DNA of 64,000 nt from Marinibacterium sp. (GTDB lineage Bacteria > Pseudomonadota > Alphaproteobacteria > Rhodobacterales > Rhodobacteraceae), in the NCBI GenBank assembly GCA_017643305.1, contig JAEPNQ010000006.1, positions 23,291-87,290 of the forward strand, given 5' to 3'. This document shows, piece by piece, positions 47,378-57,141 of the stretch. Every line of letters begins with the position of its first letter. Within the stretch, counting starts at the first letter, position 1. Below the pieces are notes generated by a model. The model was not told where the DNA came from and did not search any database. It was given only the letters and a program-made list of their open reading frames with translations. The position numbers and the translations under genes were made by a program.

Positions 47378-47617
47378 ATGCCAATGCCGTTTTTTGTTCA
47401 GAATATCGGGCTTCCGGGCATACTGCTTATTGCCGTTGTTGTGCTTGTCCTGTTCGGTCGGGGCAAGATCAGTTCACTCATGGGCGAGGTCGGTAAAGGC
47501 ATTACCGCCTTCAAGAAAGGCGTGAGCGATGGGACCAAAGAACTGGAAGCCGAAGAAGAAGCTGCCGAGGCCGCCAAGGACGTGACCCCGGAAGACAACG
47601 GCAAGGACAAGGCATAA
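47378..47617 (+). CDS. tatA: Sec-independent protein translocase TatA
   Basis: 79 aa with one N-terminal helix ([20 protein letters not shown]), the hinge and amphipathic helix ([18 protein letters not shown]) and an acidic tail. TatA polymerises to form the pore for folded proteins. TAGGAGACA precedes the ATG. First gene of tatABC. Confidence 0.95.
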   Translation: MPMPFFVQNIGLPGILLIAVVVLVLFGRGKISSLMGEVGKGITAFKKGVSDGTKELEAEEEAAEAAKDVTPEDNGKDKA

Positions 47618-47623
47618 CCGCCC

Positions 47624-48112
47624 ATGTTCGATCTTGGCTGGACCGAGCTTCTGGTCATCGGAGTCGTCGCGCTTATCGTTGTCGGTCCGAAGGATCTGCC
47701 GGTACTTTTCCGTAATGTCGGCCGTTGGGTGGGACGAATTCGGGGTATGGCGCGGGATTTCAGTCGGGCCATGAACGATGCCGCTGACGACGCGGGCGTG
47801 AGCGACATCCAGAAAACCATCAAGACGGCGACCAACCCGGTTGGCACAGCGATGCAGGGTGTGAAAGACGCGACCAAGGACCTGGCGTCGGGCTTTGACC
47901 CTTCGAACTTTGAAACAAAGAAGTTCGATCCAAAAAGCGAAACTGGAAAACTGTCGGCGGAACGCGCTGAAAACGCGAAGAAAATCAAGGCCGCCACTGC
48001 GCGGAAGGCAGCGGAGCGTTTGCAGCGCGAGGCTGCAGACGCCATGGCCAAGGCTGAAGCGGCCGAAGCCGACCTGAACGCAACGCCGCCGGCGGAAGAG
48101 ACCAAGTCATGA
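47624..48112 (+). CDS. tatB: Sec-independent protein translocase TatB
   Basis: 162 aa starting [26 protein letters not shown], the TatB membrane helix and hinge. The amphipathic helix ([19 protein letters not shown]) and a charged Ala/Lys/Glu-rich tail follow. TatB passes twin-arginine substrates from TatC to TatA. It starts 6 bases after tatA and overlaps tatC by four bases. Confidence 0.95.
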   Translation: MFDLGWTELLVIGVVALIVVGPKDLPVLFRNVGRWVGRIRGMARDFSRAMNDAADDAGVSDIQKTIKTATNPVGTAMQGVKDATKDLASGFDPSNFETKKFDPKSETGKLSAERAENAKKIKAATARKAAERLQREAADAMAKAEAAEADLNATPPAEETKS

Positions 48113-49026
48113 GTCAGACGGACCAGGCAGACGATCTAGACGACAGCGCCGCACCGCTGATCGAGCATCTGGCAGAATTGCGCAACCGGCTGATCCACAG
48201 CGTGGTTGCGTTTGTCATTGGCATGGTGATCTGCTTCACCGTGGCCACGCCGATCTTCAATTTCCTGACGGCGCCTTTGTGTTCAGAACTGGCTGAGCTG
48301 GGACAGGATTGTGACCTGATCTTCATCAAGCCGCAGGAGGGGTTCTTTGTGGCCATCAAGGTCTCGTTCCTTGGCGGCTTCATGCTGGCCTTCCCATATA
48401 TTGCTTACCAGATGTGGCGATTCGTGGCGCCGGGGCTGTACAAATCCGAAAAAGGCGCGTTTCTGCCCTTCCTGGTCGCGTCGCCCTTCATGTTCATCGC
48501 GGGCGCGTCCTTTGCATTTTTCGTGGTGACGCCGCTGGCTTATGACTTCTTCCTCGGGTTCCAGCAATTCGGGGCCGAAGGGGCCGCAGCTAAAACCGCC
48601 GCAGGGGATCCGCCGCTATCTGTGGTGTTCCAGGGCTCGGCGCAGGAATACCTGAACCTGACCATCAAATTCATCTTGGCGTTTGGGCTGTGCTTTCAAC
48701 TGCCGGTTCTTTTGACCCTTATGGGGCAGGCCGGGCTGGTCAGCGCCGAAGGGCTGGGACAGGTGCGCAAATACGCTGTTGTGGGCATTTTGGTGTTGGC
48801 CGCGCTTGTGACCCCGCCGGATGTGATCACACAGGTGATCCTGTTTGTGGTGGTCTATGGGCTTTACGAAGTGTCGATCTTCCTGGTCCGCCGGGTAGAG
48901 CGCAAGCGGGAGGCCAAGCTGCGGGCCGAAGGCGTCTGGTTCGACGACGAAGAACTGGAAGACGCGCTGGCTGCGGAGTTCGATGAGAATGACCATCAAG
49001 ACGATGAGGGGCAGAAAAGCTCCTGA
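48109..49026 (+). CDS. tatC: Sec-independent protein translocase TatC
   Basis: 305 aa with six membrane segments. The conserved N-terminal [15 protein letters not shown] and the [20 protein letters not shown] loop, which recognises the twin-arginine signal, are both present. The acidic tail ([17 protein letters not shown]) is longer than in E. coli, as in other Rhodobacterales. ATGA overlap with tatB. The exported L,D-transpeptidase at 57142 has a twin-arginine leader and is a likely client. Confidence 0.95.
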   Translation: MSQTDQADDLDDSAAPLIEHLAELRNRLIHSVVAFVIGMVICFTVATPIFNFLTAPLCSELAELGQDCDLIFIKPQEGFFVAIKVSFLGGFMLAFPYIAYQMWRFVAPGLYKSEKGAFLPFLVASPFMFIAGASFAFFVVTPLAYDFFLGFQQFGAEGAAAKTAAGDPPLSVVFQGSAQEYLNLTIKFILAFGLCFQLPVLLTLMGQAGLVSAEGLGQVRKYAVVGILVLAALVTPPDVITQVILFVVVYGLYEVSIFLVRRVERKREAKLRAEGVWFDDEELEDALAAEFDENDHQDDEGQKSS

Positions 49027-49052
49027 GCGGTTCTCTTAGGTCTGAAAAACAC

Positions 49053-49085
49053 GGGCGCGCCATTGGCTGTGGCGCCCATTTTCGT
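49053..49085 (+). terminator. terminator after tatC
   Basis: Stem GGGCGC/GCGCCC around a 13-base loop, then ATTTTCGTTT. About 27 bases after the tatC stop. Confidence 0.55.
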
Positions 49086-49195
49086 TTGCGTTTTTTACGT
49101 GCTGTCACATCCGGCGCATTGCAGCTTGCAGCACATGTGGGAAGTGGTGCGCGATTACCGGGTGGGAGGAAATCAGCATTGGGCGCTGGTCGCCA

Positions 49196-49478
49196 TGCCT
49201 GTGCTAGGCCTACGCAGCCTGGACGATGTCCGAGACGCCTGCGCCATTCAAAGCGCAGGATCAGGTTTGCAGTTTTCACCTTGTCGGAATGTGTGCCGGT
49301 CCAGTTGCGCAGCACCTGTTGCAGCCTTGCGATGTCCCTCACATCTCCATCAGGTGGCACTAGCATCTTGGCCACCAATGCTTGCAAACTCCAAACCGAC
49401 ATGGCCGCGGCTATCGACAGTATCGCCCCCCCCAAAAAAACCCGTTGCCTTTATGTCTTCCAATCTCAGCCCATAGAT
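49196..49478 (-). other. possible decayed small membrane-protein gene at a homopolymer
   Basis: Between tatC and the DUF815 gene (about 600 bases) the minus strand reads LRLEDIKATGFFGG, and after a run of 7 T and 8 G (plus strand 49426-49440) continues in another frame as AILSIAAAMSVWSLQALVAKML then VPPDGDVRDIARLQQVLRNW. The second part looks like a membrane helix plus a soluble tail. A one-base slip in the homopolymer would join them. There is no good start codon and I do not recognise the family, so this is only a suggestion. The rest of the gap shows nothing. Confidence 0.3.
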
Positions 49479-49627
49479 GGGCTTGAGGCAAAAAAATCGT
49501 GATTGGCTGACAGGTCCATGAAAACCGTCAGAACAATTGATTTCCCCATGGGTTGGCCGGCGAGGCCTTGCCGCCCGCTGCGGAACATGGTTTCTGGCCC
49601 GCGAACCGCAAACAAGGATCAGACCCC

Positions 49628-50467
49628 GTGGATCAGGACGCGCTCTCCCGCATTGCCGCCGCATTGGAACGTATCGCCCCCGCGCCGCTGGATGCGCCAG
49701 ATTTCGATAGTGCCACGGCCTTTGTCTGGCATGTGGAGCCTGACCGGCTGGAGCCGGTGACCCGCGTCAATCGCGTGGACCTGTCGCTGCTGGTGGGCGT
49801 GGACCGGTCACGCGATACTCTGCTGGCCAACACGCAACGATTTGCGGCGGGGCACGCGGCCAATAACGCGTTGCTCTGGGGTGCGCGGGGTATGGGGAAA
49901 TCCAGCCTGGTCAAAGCAGTGCACGACTATGTTCAGACAGAACATCAAGGATTGAAACTGATCGAATTGCAGCGCGAAGACCTGCCGTCGGTGGGCCGCT
50001 TGCTGAACCATCTGCGGGCGGCGCCTTACCGGTTCATCCTGTTTTGCGACGATCTTTCTTTTTCCCATGACGACCAGCATTACAAATCGCTTAAGGCCGT
50101 GCTGGACGGCGGGATCGAGGGACGACCGGACAATGTGGTGTTCTACGCCACCTCCAACCGGCGGCATTTGATGCCGCGCGACATGATTGAAAATGAACGT
50201 TCAACATCCATCAACCCGTCCGAAGCTGTGGAAGAGAAAGTTTCCCTGTCGGATCGGTTCGGGCTGTGGCTGGGCTTCCACCCCTGTTCCCAGGATGAAT
50301 ATCTAGCCATGATCCAAGGCTATTGCGCGGCGTTCGAATTGGAGGTCGATGCGGCCACAGTGACGGCCGAGGCGATCGAATGGCAGGCCACGCGCGGGGC
50401 TCGGTCGGGTCGCGTAGCCTGGCAGTATTTCACTGATCTGGCGGGACGGCACGGCCTGTCCGTCTGA
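49628..50467 (+). CDS. DUF815 ATP-binding protein
   Basis: 279-aa AAA-like ATPase of the DUF815 family. It has Walker A GARGMGKS (85-92), Walker B FILFCDDLSF followed by YKSLKAVLDGGIEG, and the sensor YATSNRRHLMPRDM. The start is GTG at 49628 with AAGGA upstream; the frame is open from 49553. The function is unknown, and the family is widespread in proteobacteria next to no fixed partner. Convergent with mmsB. Confidence 0.85.
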   Translation: MDQDALSRIAAALERIAPAPLDAPDFDSATAFVWHVEPDRLEPVTRVNRVDLSLLVGVDRSRDTLLANTQRFAAGHAANNALLWGARGMGKSSLVKAVHDYVQTEHQGLKLIELQREDLPSVGRLLNHLRAAPYRFILFCDDLSFSHDDQHYKSLKAVLDGGIEGRPDNVVFYATSNRRHLMPRDMIENERSTSINPSEAVEEKVSLSDRFGLWLGFHPCSQDEYLAMIQGYCAAFELEVDAATVTAEAIEWQATRGARSGRVAWQYFTDLAGRHGLSV

Positions 50468-50521
50468 GGGCAGACGATTTGTCCGTAAGTTGCAGTGAGT
50501 TTATTAATAAATTGACCCCTG

Positions 50522-51394
50522 TCAGTCACGCCCGCGCTTTTCAAAGCGCGGGAGCATTGCGCTAAAATCCCGGCCCGCGCCATCTTCCTTTTCCACAAAA
50601 GTGGCATAAAGCGCCTGGGCCAGCGCGCCCATCGGCGTATCGGCATCGGCACTTTCGGCGGCCTGCTGCGACAGGCGCAGGTCCTTCAGCATCAGGTCCG
50701 CGGCGAACCCCGGCTGGTAATTATTATCCGCTGGCGACTGCGGACCAACCCCGGGGGCTGGACAGTAGGCGTTCATGGTCCAACTGTAGCCAGATGAGGT
50801 TGAGACCACATCGAACATTTTCTGCCGGTCCAGCCCCAGCTTGTCGGCCAGCGCAAAGGCTTCGCAGGTGCCGATCATCGTGATGCCAAGGATCATGTTG
50901 TTGCAGATCTTGGCCGCCTGACCGCTGCCGGACGAGCCGCAGTGAACGGCCTTTTGGCCCATGATGTCAAACAGTGGTTCTGCCTTGGCAAAACCTGCGT
51001 CCGAGCCACCGGCCATGAAGGTGAGCGTGCCCGCTGCCGCCCCGCCGATCCCGCCGGATACCGGGGCGTCCACGGCCAACAGTCCCGCAGCTTCGGCATC
51101 CGCTGCCACTGCGCGGGCGCTGTCTACGTCCACGGTGGAACAATCCACCAGCGCTGCGCCGGTGGTCATGGCCGGGATCACCTCTGCTGCCACGGTCCGC
51201 AGGATGGCGCCATTGGGCAGCATGGTGATGACCACGTCCGCGCCTGTTGCCGCCTCTGCGGCGCTGGCGGCTTTGGCGACGCCGTCTACGGCCACGTCCA
51301 TCGTATCAAATCCGGTGACTTTATGCCCCGCCGTAACCAGGTTGGCCGCCATCGGCGCCCCCATGTTGCCCAGTCCGATAAATCCGATCTTCAT
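50522..51394 (-). CDS. mmsB: 3-hydroxyisobutyrate dehydrogenase
   Basis: 290 aa. Oxidises 3-hydroxyisobutyrate to methylmalonate semialdehyde with NAD in valine degradation. It has the Rossmann motif GFIGLGNMGAPMAANL (4-19), DAPVSGG (109-115) and the catalytic Lys162 in GSGQAAKICNNM, all standard for beta-hydroxyacid dehydrogenases. GAGGGGGA precedes the ATG. Third in a minus-strand run acyl-CoA dehydrogenase, hydrolase, mmsB. Confidence 0.92.
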   Translation of the reverse strand: MKIGFIGLGNMGAPMAANLVTAGHKVTGFDTMDVAVDGVAKAASAAEAATGADVVITMLPNGAILRTVAAEVIPAMTTGAALVDCSTVDVDSARAVAADAEAAGLLAVDAPVSGGIGGAAAGTLTFMAGGSDAGFAKAEPLFDIMGQKAVHCGSSGSGQAAKICNNMILGITMIGTCEAFALADKLGLDRQKMFDVVSTSSGYSWTMNAYCPAPGVGPQSPADNNYQPGFAADLMLKDLRLSQQAAESADADTPMGALAQALYATFVEKEDGAGRDFSAMLPRFEKRGRD

Positions 51395-51404
51395 CTTGTC
51401 CCCC

Positions 51405-52436
51405 TCAGAATGTCAGTTCGTCCGCGCCCAGCTGTTCCAGCATCGCGGTAACCTTGGTGCCTGGCACGTCGAGATCGTGGAATTGCCAGTTCGGGTTGCG
51501 GTCCTTGTCGATGATCTGCGCGCGGATGCCTTCCAGGAAATCGCCGTGCTCCATCGCGCGCCATGTGAACCGGTATTCCAGTCCCAGCGCGGCCCGGATG
51601 CCGCCGGGTTCGCGACGCAGGCGGGCCAGCATTTCAAGCGTACAAGCGGTGGAGATCGGGCAACTGCGGACCAGCGCCTTGAGCGCGTTGGCTGCAAAAT
51701 CCTCTTCGGCCGCGCGCAGGCTGTCGCGGATATCCTGTAGGGTTTCGCCTGAAAAATGCGCCTCGATATCGGCCATCTGGGCTCGCAGTGCAGCTTCGGG
51801 TGCCGGTTGAGCGTCTGCGGTCAGCGCAGCTACACCTGCGCCCGCTTCCAGCGCGGCGATCTGGGCGGGCCACTTGGCCTCAGGCAGGTAGAGATCTGCA
51901 AATCCGACAAGGATCGCGTCGCCGGGCCCCATGCGCGCGCCGGTCATGCCCAGATATTCGCCCAGCCGCCCTGGCGCGTTGGCCAGCACATGGCTGCCGC
52001 CTACATCTGGCACCAGCCCGATGCCACATTCGGGCATCGCGATCTTGGAGCTATCGCCGACCACCCGATGCGACCCGTGGCAGCCGATGCCAACACCACC
52101 GCCCATGGTAAAGCCCTGCATAAAGCTGACCACCGGCTTGGAATATTCCGCAAGGAAGGCATTCAGCCTGTATTCATTCCTCCAGAAGGTGCGGCCATAG
52201 CCATAATCGCCCCGCATCCCGGTGTCATAAAGCTCCGCGATGTCCCCTCCGGCGCAGAACGCTTTTTCGCCTTCCGCGTCGATCACGACTAGATCGACAT
52301 CGTCATGCTCGGCCCAGTCTCGCATGGCCGCGTCAATGGCCATGCACATTTCATAGGTCATCGCGTTCAGCGCATGGGCACGGGTAAAGGTGATGCGGCC
52401 TGCGCGCCCGGTGATGCGAATGTCGATGTCTGCCAT
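51405..52436 (-). CDS. 3-hydroxyisobutyryl-CoA hydrolase (crotonase family)
   Basis: 343-aa crotonase-fold protein of the ECH_2/HIBCH type. Its oxyanion-hole segments are EKAFCAGGDIAELYDTG and FTMGGGVGIGCHGSHRVV, with the catalytic Glu in MPECGIGLVPDVGG. The C-terminal extension (EMLARLRREPGG to DFLEGIRAQIIDKDRNPNW) separates HIBYL-CoA hydrolases from simple enoyl-CoA hydratases. Releases CoA from 3-hydroxyisobutyryl-CoA before MmsB acts. It lies 10 bases before mmsB. Confidence 0.88.
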   Translation of the reverse strand: MADIDIRITGRAGRITFTRAHALNAMTYEMCMAIDAAMRDWAEHDDVDLVVIDAEGEKAFCAGGDIAELYDTGMRGDYGYGRTFWRNEYRLNAFLAEYSKPVVSFMQGFTMGGGVGIGCHGSHRVVGDSSKIAMPECGIGLVPDVGGSHVLANAPGRLGEYLGMTGARMGPGDAILVGFADLYLPEAKWPAQIAALEAGAGVAALTADAQPAPEAALRAQMADIEAHFSGETLQDIRDSLRAAEEDFAANALKALVRSCPISTACTLEMLARLRREPGGIRAALGLEYRFTWRAMEHGDFLEGIRAQIIDKDRNPNWQFHDLDVPGTKVTAMLEQLGADELTF

Positions 52437-52485
52437 GGCGTCGCCTTCAGTCTTTCTCGTCCGGTTTTGTCGTCCGCGACCGCCT

Positions 52486-53631
52486 TTACTGGCGCTCGGC
52501 CAGCAACGTGCGGGCCGTGATCAGGCGCATGATTTCGTTCGTCCCTTCGAGGATCTGGTGTACGCGCAGATCGCGGACCAGCTTCTCAATTCCGTAATCG
52601 GCCAAATAGCCGTAGCCACCATGCAGTTGCAGGCACTGATCGACCACCTTGGATCCGGCCTCAGTCACGAACTTCTTGGCCATGGCGCAGAATTTGGTGG
52701 CATCGGGCGCTTTCTGGTCCAGCTTCCACGCGGCTTGGCGGAGGAAGGTGCGCGCAGCCTGCAATTCGATTTCCATATCTGCCAGCCGGAACTGCAGCGC
52801 CTGAAACTGGTCGATGGATTGGCCGAACGCTTTGCGTTCGCCCATATATTGCAGCGTCTGGGTCAGCGCCGCCTGGGCTGCACCCAGCGAACAGGCGGAG
52901 ATGTTCAGCCGCCCGCCATCGAGCCCGATCATCGCGTATTTGAAGCCCTGGCCCTCTTCGCCGACGATGTTTTCGGCTGGAACCTTGCAGTCATCGAATT
53001 GCACCTGTGCCGTGGGCTGGGATTTCCAGCCCATCTTGTCTTCGAGCCCACCAAAGCTGAGCCCCGGCGCGCCGTTTTCGACATAAAGCGTGGAGATGCC
53101 CTTTGGCCCGTCATCACCGGTACGCACCATGCAGACATAGGCATCGGAATAGCCGCCGCCGGAAATGAAGGCCTTGGTGCCGTTCAGCTGGTAGCCTTCA
53201 TTGGTGCGATCCGCCCGTGTCTTGAGCGCGGAGGCGTCGGACCCTGAGCCGGGTTCGGTCAGGCAATAGCTGAGCACGGTGTCCATGCTGATCACGTCGG
53301 GCAGAACACGGGATTTCAGGTCATCCGATCCGAAGGCGTCGATCATGCGGGCGCACATGTTGTGGATCGATAGAAAAGACGCAACCGACGGGCAGGCCAT
53401 GCTGAGCGCTTCGAACACCAGCGTGGCGTCCAGCCGGCCCAAGCCTGCGCCACCGGACTCTTCGGACACGTAAAGACCACCAAAGCCCAGTTCGCCCACT
53501 TGTGGCCAGAGCGTTTTGGGGATTGTACCTTCGGTTTCCCATTGCCTTGCATAAGGGGCAATTTGTTCCTGCCCAAAGGCATAGGCCATGTCGAAGATGG
53601 CTGCTTGTTCCTCGCTCAGTGCGAAATCCAT
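52486..53631 (-). CDS. acyl-CoA dehydrogenase (probably isobutyryl-CoA)
   Basis: 381-aa FAD enzyme. YCLTEPGSGSDASALKTRA binds flavin and substrate, and the C-terminal LRVHQILEGTNEIMRLITAR carries the catalytic-base region (EGTNEIMR, near residue 368). Given the gene order with HIBYL-CoA hydrolase and mmsB, isobutyryl-CoA is the likely substrate, though family membership alone does not prove it. GGGAGGAACC before the ATG. First gene of this minus-strand group. Confidence 0.9.
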   Translation of the reverse strand: MDFALSEEQAAIFDMAYAFGQEQIAPYARQWETEGTIPKTLWPQVGELGFGGLYVSEESGGAGLGRLDATLVFEALSMACPSVASFLSIHNMCARMIDAFGSDDLKSRVLPDVISMDTVLSYCLTEPGSGSDASALKTRADRTNEGYQLNGTKAFISGGGYSDAYVCMVRTGDDGPKGISTLYVENGAPGLSFGGLEDKMGWKSQPTAQVQFDDCKVPAENIVGEEGQGFKYAMIGLDGGRLNISACSLGAAQAALTQTLQYMGERKAFGQSIDQFQALQFRLADMEIELQAARTFLRQAAWKLDQKAPDATKFCAMAKKFVTEAGSKVVDQCLQLHGGYGYLADYGIEKLVRDLRVHQILEGTNEIMRLITARTLLAERQ

Positions 53632-53776
53632 CCTGGTTCCTCCCGGTTCAGGAATTGAACGTCTGTTCTTTTATCTACCCGCGCCCTGCGCGGCAAGCGT
53701 GAAGGTTGCAAACCCGTCTTGCATAACCTTGCCCTCGGCGGGACCGAAACTCTTCGTCAAATACTCGCGCTCCATG

Positions 53777-54898
53777 TCAGAGATCGGCGTGAAATTCTTC
53801 AATAAGGTGCCTTACGACAGCCTGACCAGGGTCCTGTCCTTTCCTGGCGGCATCCGCATGTACTGCGCGTTGTCGTGTGGCGCTGGTGCCGGTGGCCACG
53901 ATGTCCCGCAGTGTCTCCAGATCACCGGTTGTCCCGAGGGCTTCGTCATCCTCGGCGAGCAGGTCCAGAAACTCGTCCAGCAAGGCATCAAAGGGTTTGA
54001 TCGACCGGTCGCCGAAATCGATCAGCCCTTCAGTGATGCCATAGCGTTGCGCGCGCCAGCGGTTTTCTGAGATCAAGAAGTTATCATAGAGCCGCCAGCG
54101 CAGGTTTTGCTGGCGCAGACGGCACAGGCGGCGGGTGATGGCCTGAGTGAGCGCGGCCAGCGCCAGCGCGTGTTCCAGGCGCGGGCTGGCATCGCAGATC
54201 CGCGTTTCCAGTGTCGGGAAGCGGTGTGATGGTCGTAGGTCCCACCAGATCTTGGTGGTGTCCTCGATCGCGCCCAGGTCAATCAGTGTGCCCGTGGTAC
54301 GTTCATATTCCGGCCAGCTCTGAAAAATGGGCGGCAGGCCGGTGCGCGGCAGGTTGTCGAATACGGTCAGCCGGTAGCTGGCCAGTTTCGTGTCATCGCC
54401 CTGCCAGTATGGGGAGGAGGTGCTGAGTGCCAACAGATGCGGCAGGAAATAGCAAAGCTGGGGCATCAGGTCGATGCGAAGGGCCGGGTCTTCGATCCCC
54501 ACATGGATATGCATGCCGCAGATCAGCATGCGCCGCGCCACGCCGCCCAATGCCTGTTGCAGTTCATCATAGCGTTGCTTGGCGGTGTGATGTTGATGTT
54601 TCCAGTCGGCAAAGGGGTGGCAGCTGACCGCGATGGGGGACAGGTTGTGCTCTGCCGCGCGTCGGGCGACGGTGGCGCGCAGGCGGCGCAGGTCTTCGCG
54701 GGCATCGGCGATTGTAGCGCAGACCTGTGTGCCTACCTCGATCTGGCATTGCAGGAATTCCGGGCTGACTTGTCCTTCCAGATCCGCCTGGCAGGTTTCG
54801 ATCAGGCCTTCTGGCGCTTCGGCCAGCGACAGGCTGTCGCGATCGACCAGAAGGTATTCTTCCTCGATACCCAGGGTCAGAGCGGGCAGTGCGCTCAT
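53777..54898 (-). CDS. carboxylate-amine ligase (glutamate-cysteine ligase type 2, YbdK-like)
   Basis: 373 aa. It begins [12 protein letters not shown], the opening of the GCS2 family. CHPFADW and CGMHIHVGI are the ATP/metal-binding motifs, and [14 protein letters not shown] and ETRICDASP follow. Members form gamma-glutamyl amides or weakly make gamma-glutamylcysteine; the true product is unclear. GGAGGATGAA before the ATG. It lies within the valine cluster without an obvious metabolic link. Confidence 0.85.
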   Translation of the reverse strand: MSALPALTLGIEEEYLLVDRDSLSLAEAPEGLIETCQADLEGQVSPEFLQCQIEVGTQVCATIADAREDLRRLRATVARRAAEHNLSPIAVSCHPFADWKHQHHTAKQRYDELQQALGGVARRMLICGMHIHVGIEDPALRIDLMPQLCYFLPHLLALSTSSPYWQGDDTKLASYRLTVFDNLPRTGLPPIFQSWPEYERTTGTLIDLGAIEDTTKIWWDLRPSHRFPTLETRICDASPRLEHALALAALTQAITRRLCRLRQQNLRWRLYDNFLISENRWRAQRYGITEGLIDFGDRSIKPFDALLDEFLDLLAEDDEALGTTGDLETLRDIVATGTSATRQRAVHADAARKGQDPGQAVVRHLIEEFHADL

Positions 54899-55029
54899 TT
54901 CATCCTCCGCTCATGGGTTCAGCCTACGCGGTTGGCGTGTGTGCTGGCAACTCACGCGCACCGCGTCATATCGCGTTGCAATCGCGGCAGGGGCTTGGCA
55001 TGACGTTTGCGTAGCGTTCGTGTGGTTCC

Positions 55030-56073
55030 ATGCATCTGATCCTTCATCTCGGCCCGCCCAAAACCGGCAGCAAGTCCATCCAGCGGGCGCTATGGCGCGG
55101 GGCGGAGCATTTGCAAGCCGCAGGCTGCCACCATTACCGGGGACGCAAACCGTCGGAGTGGTCGCTGCATTTCCTTTACAGTCCCCACAAGACCGAGTTG
55201 CCGCCCGTGCTGCGCCGCCATTTTGACAGCGTGGCGGAGGCAACCGCCTGGAGCGAAGGCTGCTGGGACCTGTTGCAGCAGGAGGTGACGGAAAAACGCC
55301 CCGACGTGACCATCGTATCCAGTGAGCATTTTGCGAACACGGCCGATCCGGCGGGGTTCATTGACCGGATCTGTGACAGGTTTGATGAGGTCACGCTGAT
55401 CGCCTACGCGCGCGATCCGGTGGCGCTCTATGTCTCCGAAGTGGATGAGCTGATCCGCGGCGGGCGGCGGTTTCGCGATCTGCCGCAGGTGCACGGGTTT
55501 CACTACAACGCAGTGCACAACATTCGCCGGTTTGAAGAGCTTGTGGGGCGGGACAATTTGATCCTGCGCAATTTTGACAGGGATACGCTGGTGGATGGCG
55601 ATCTGGTGGCCGATTTCTACCATGTTGTTTCGGAGCGTAAGGGCCGCATGGTTGCCCCGCCCGAATTGCCTGACGATGCGGTAAATGACAGTCTCAGCGG
55701 GGCGGCGACGGCGTGGTTACTGACCATGAACGAAACCACGGGCATGCAGGAGGCCAGCACTGAGGTTTATCGCGCCCTGATTGAAGACCGCGACCGCGCC
55801 GTTGCGGCGCTGCGTAAGTCCAAGGAGCTGCGCAAACTGCCCCGTCTGAGCATGACGGACCCGGTGCTGGAGTGCATGCTGCGTGCGCAGGCGGACGAAA
55901 CCGTGGCGTGGCTGAATGATGGATACCTCAGCACGCCGCTGCCCCGGGCGGAGATGCCCAAAGAGGTGCCAAACAAAGCGGAGCAGAAAAAGCGGCTGCG
56001 CAACTGGCTGATGTCCTACATGACACCGCAGGCGATGCGGGCGATTGGCCGGGTACTGATTGACGTGGGCTGA
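55030..56073 (+). CDS. sulfotransferase-like protein
   Basis: 347 aa. It opens LILHLGPPKTGSKSIQRAL, the P-loop for the PAPS 5'-phosphate, followed by IVSSEHFAN and LIAYARDPVALYVSEVDEL (3'-phosphate-binding Arg/Ser region). The C-terminus is basic and helical. The acceptor is unknown; such proteins in roseobacters may act on polysaccharides. No good Shine-Dalgarno precedes the ATG. A broken relative occupies 27515-28511. Confidence 0.7.
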   Translation: MHLILHLGPPKTGSKSIQRALWRGAEHLQAAGCHHYRGRKPSEWSLHFLYSPHKTELPPVLRRHFDSVAEATAWSEGCWDLLQQEVTEKRPDVTIVSSEHFANTADPAGFIDRICDRFDEVTLIAYARDPVALYVSEVDELIRGGRRFRDLPQVHGFHYNAVHNIRRFEELVGRDNLILRNFDRDTLVDGDLVADFYHVVSERKGRMVAPPELPDDAVNDSLSGAATAWLLTMNETTGMQEASTEVYRALIEDRDRAVAALRKSKELRKLPRLSMTDPVLECMLRAQADETVAWLNDGYLSTPLPRAEMPKEVPNKAEQKKRLRNWLMSYMTPQAMRAIGRVLIDVG

Positions 56074-56173
56074 GCAACGCCGCGCCTGAGATGTTGCGGT
56101 TGGGTAAATGGTCTGATCATCCCGCGCAGCATGTTCCGGATTCAGACGTTTCGATCGAGACGGGAGTTGCGCC

Positions 56174-57139
56174 ATGAGAGCGATTGTTCAAGACAGATAC
56201 GGCCCGCCTGAGAGTCTGCGGATGACCGATCTGCCCGTGCCAGAGCAACGTGCGGGGCAGATGCGCCTGCAGGTTCTGGCCTGCGCTGTGAACCTGTCGG
56301 AATGGGAATACTTGGTGGGGTCGCCGTTTTATGCCCGGATGGTGGGCGGGCTGCGCAGCCCAAAACGGCAGGTTCTGGGGTCTGACATTGTTGGTGTGAT
56401 CGATGCCATCGGGCCGGAGGTGTTTGGTTTCAAGATTGGCCAGCGTGTGATGGGTGATCTGGTGATGGAGCGGGGCGGGTTTGCGGACTACGCCTGCGTG
56501 AAGGCTGAGCATATGGTGCCCGTGCCTGAGGCGCTAGATGACATGCAGGCCGCCTGTCTGCCGCAGGCCGGGGGCATCGCGGTGGCGGGTACGGCCGGGC
56601 TGGAGCCGGGTGACCGGCTGCTGATCAACGGGGCAGGCGGCGGATCCGGTACAATGGCGCTGCAACTGGCGCTTGCAGCGGGGGCACATGTGACCACGGT
56701 GGACAATGCAGGCAAAACCGGTTGGCTCAGGGATCTGGGCGCGGATGAGGTTATCGACTACCGCGCGCAGGATTTCACGCATATCGGCCAGAAGTGGAAC
56801 CGGATCCTCGACATGGTCGCCACGCGCGGGCCGGGGCGCATCGCGCGGGCGCTGGCACCGGGCGGGCGGTATCAGGCCGCGGGTGGCGATGTGGGGGTGT
56901 TGCTGCGTTTGCTGGCGGGCGGGCTGGTGCACCGGCTGGGTGGAAAATCCATCGGCATGCGGATGGTGCCGTCAGGCCGGACGTTGACCGCGCAGGTTGC
57001 GAAAATGGCCGCGAAAGGCGTGATCAAACCGCAACTGGAAAGCGTGCAGCCCCTGTCGGGCGTACCCGAGGCGCTGCGTCGGACTGGTCAGGGCGCGGTG
57101 CGGGGCAAGCTTGTGATTTGCCCGCACCTGCCAGATTGA
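56174..57139 (+). CDS. zinc-free MDR-type NAD(P)-dependent quinone/alcohol oxidoreductase
   Basis: 321-aa medium-chain dehydrogenase without the catalytic zinc ligands. It has the N-terminal GroES-like domain (about 1-130, with the VLGSDIVGVIDAIG segment) and the nucleotide-binding motif NGAGGGSGTMALQLALAAGA (about 156-175). GGGAG precedes the ATG. The substrate is unknown; a quinone or enone reductase is likely. It ends 2 bases from the convergent L,D-transpeptidase gene. Confidence 0.85.
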   Translation: MRAIVQDRYGPPESLRMTDLPVPEQRAGQMRLQVLACAVNLSEWEYLVGSPFYARMVGGLRSPKRQVLGSDIVGVIDAIGPEVFGFKIGQRVMGDLVMERGGFADYACVKAEHMVPVPEALDDMQAACLPQAGGIAVAGTAGLEPGDRLLINGAGGGSGTMALQLALAAGAHVTTVDNAGKTGWLRDLGADEVIDYRAQDFTHIGQKWNRILDMVATRGPGRIARALAPGGRYQAAGGDVGVLLRLLAGGLVHRLGGKSIGMRMVPSGRTLTAQVAKMAAKGVIKPQLESVQPLSGVPEALRRTGQGAVRGKLVICPHLPD

Positions 57140-57141
57140 GG

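Noticed and set aside
52390..53247. Plus-strand frame of 285 codons opposite the acyl-CoA dehydrogenase
   Set aside because: Shadow of a conserved gene, with no domains.
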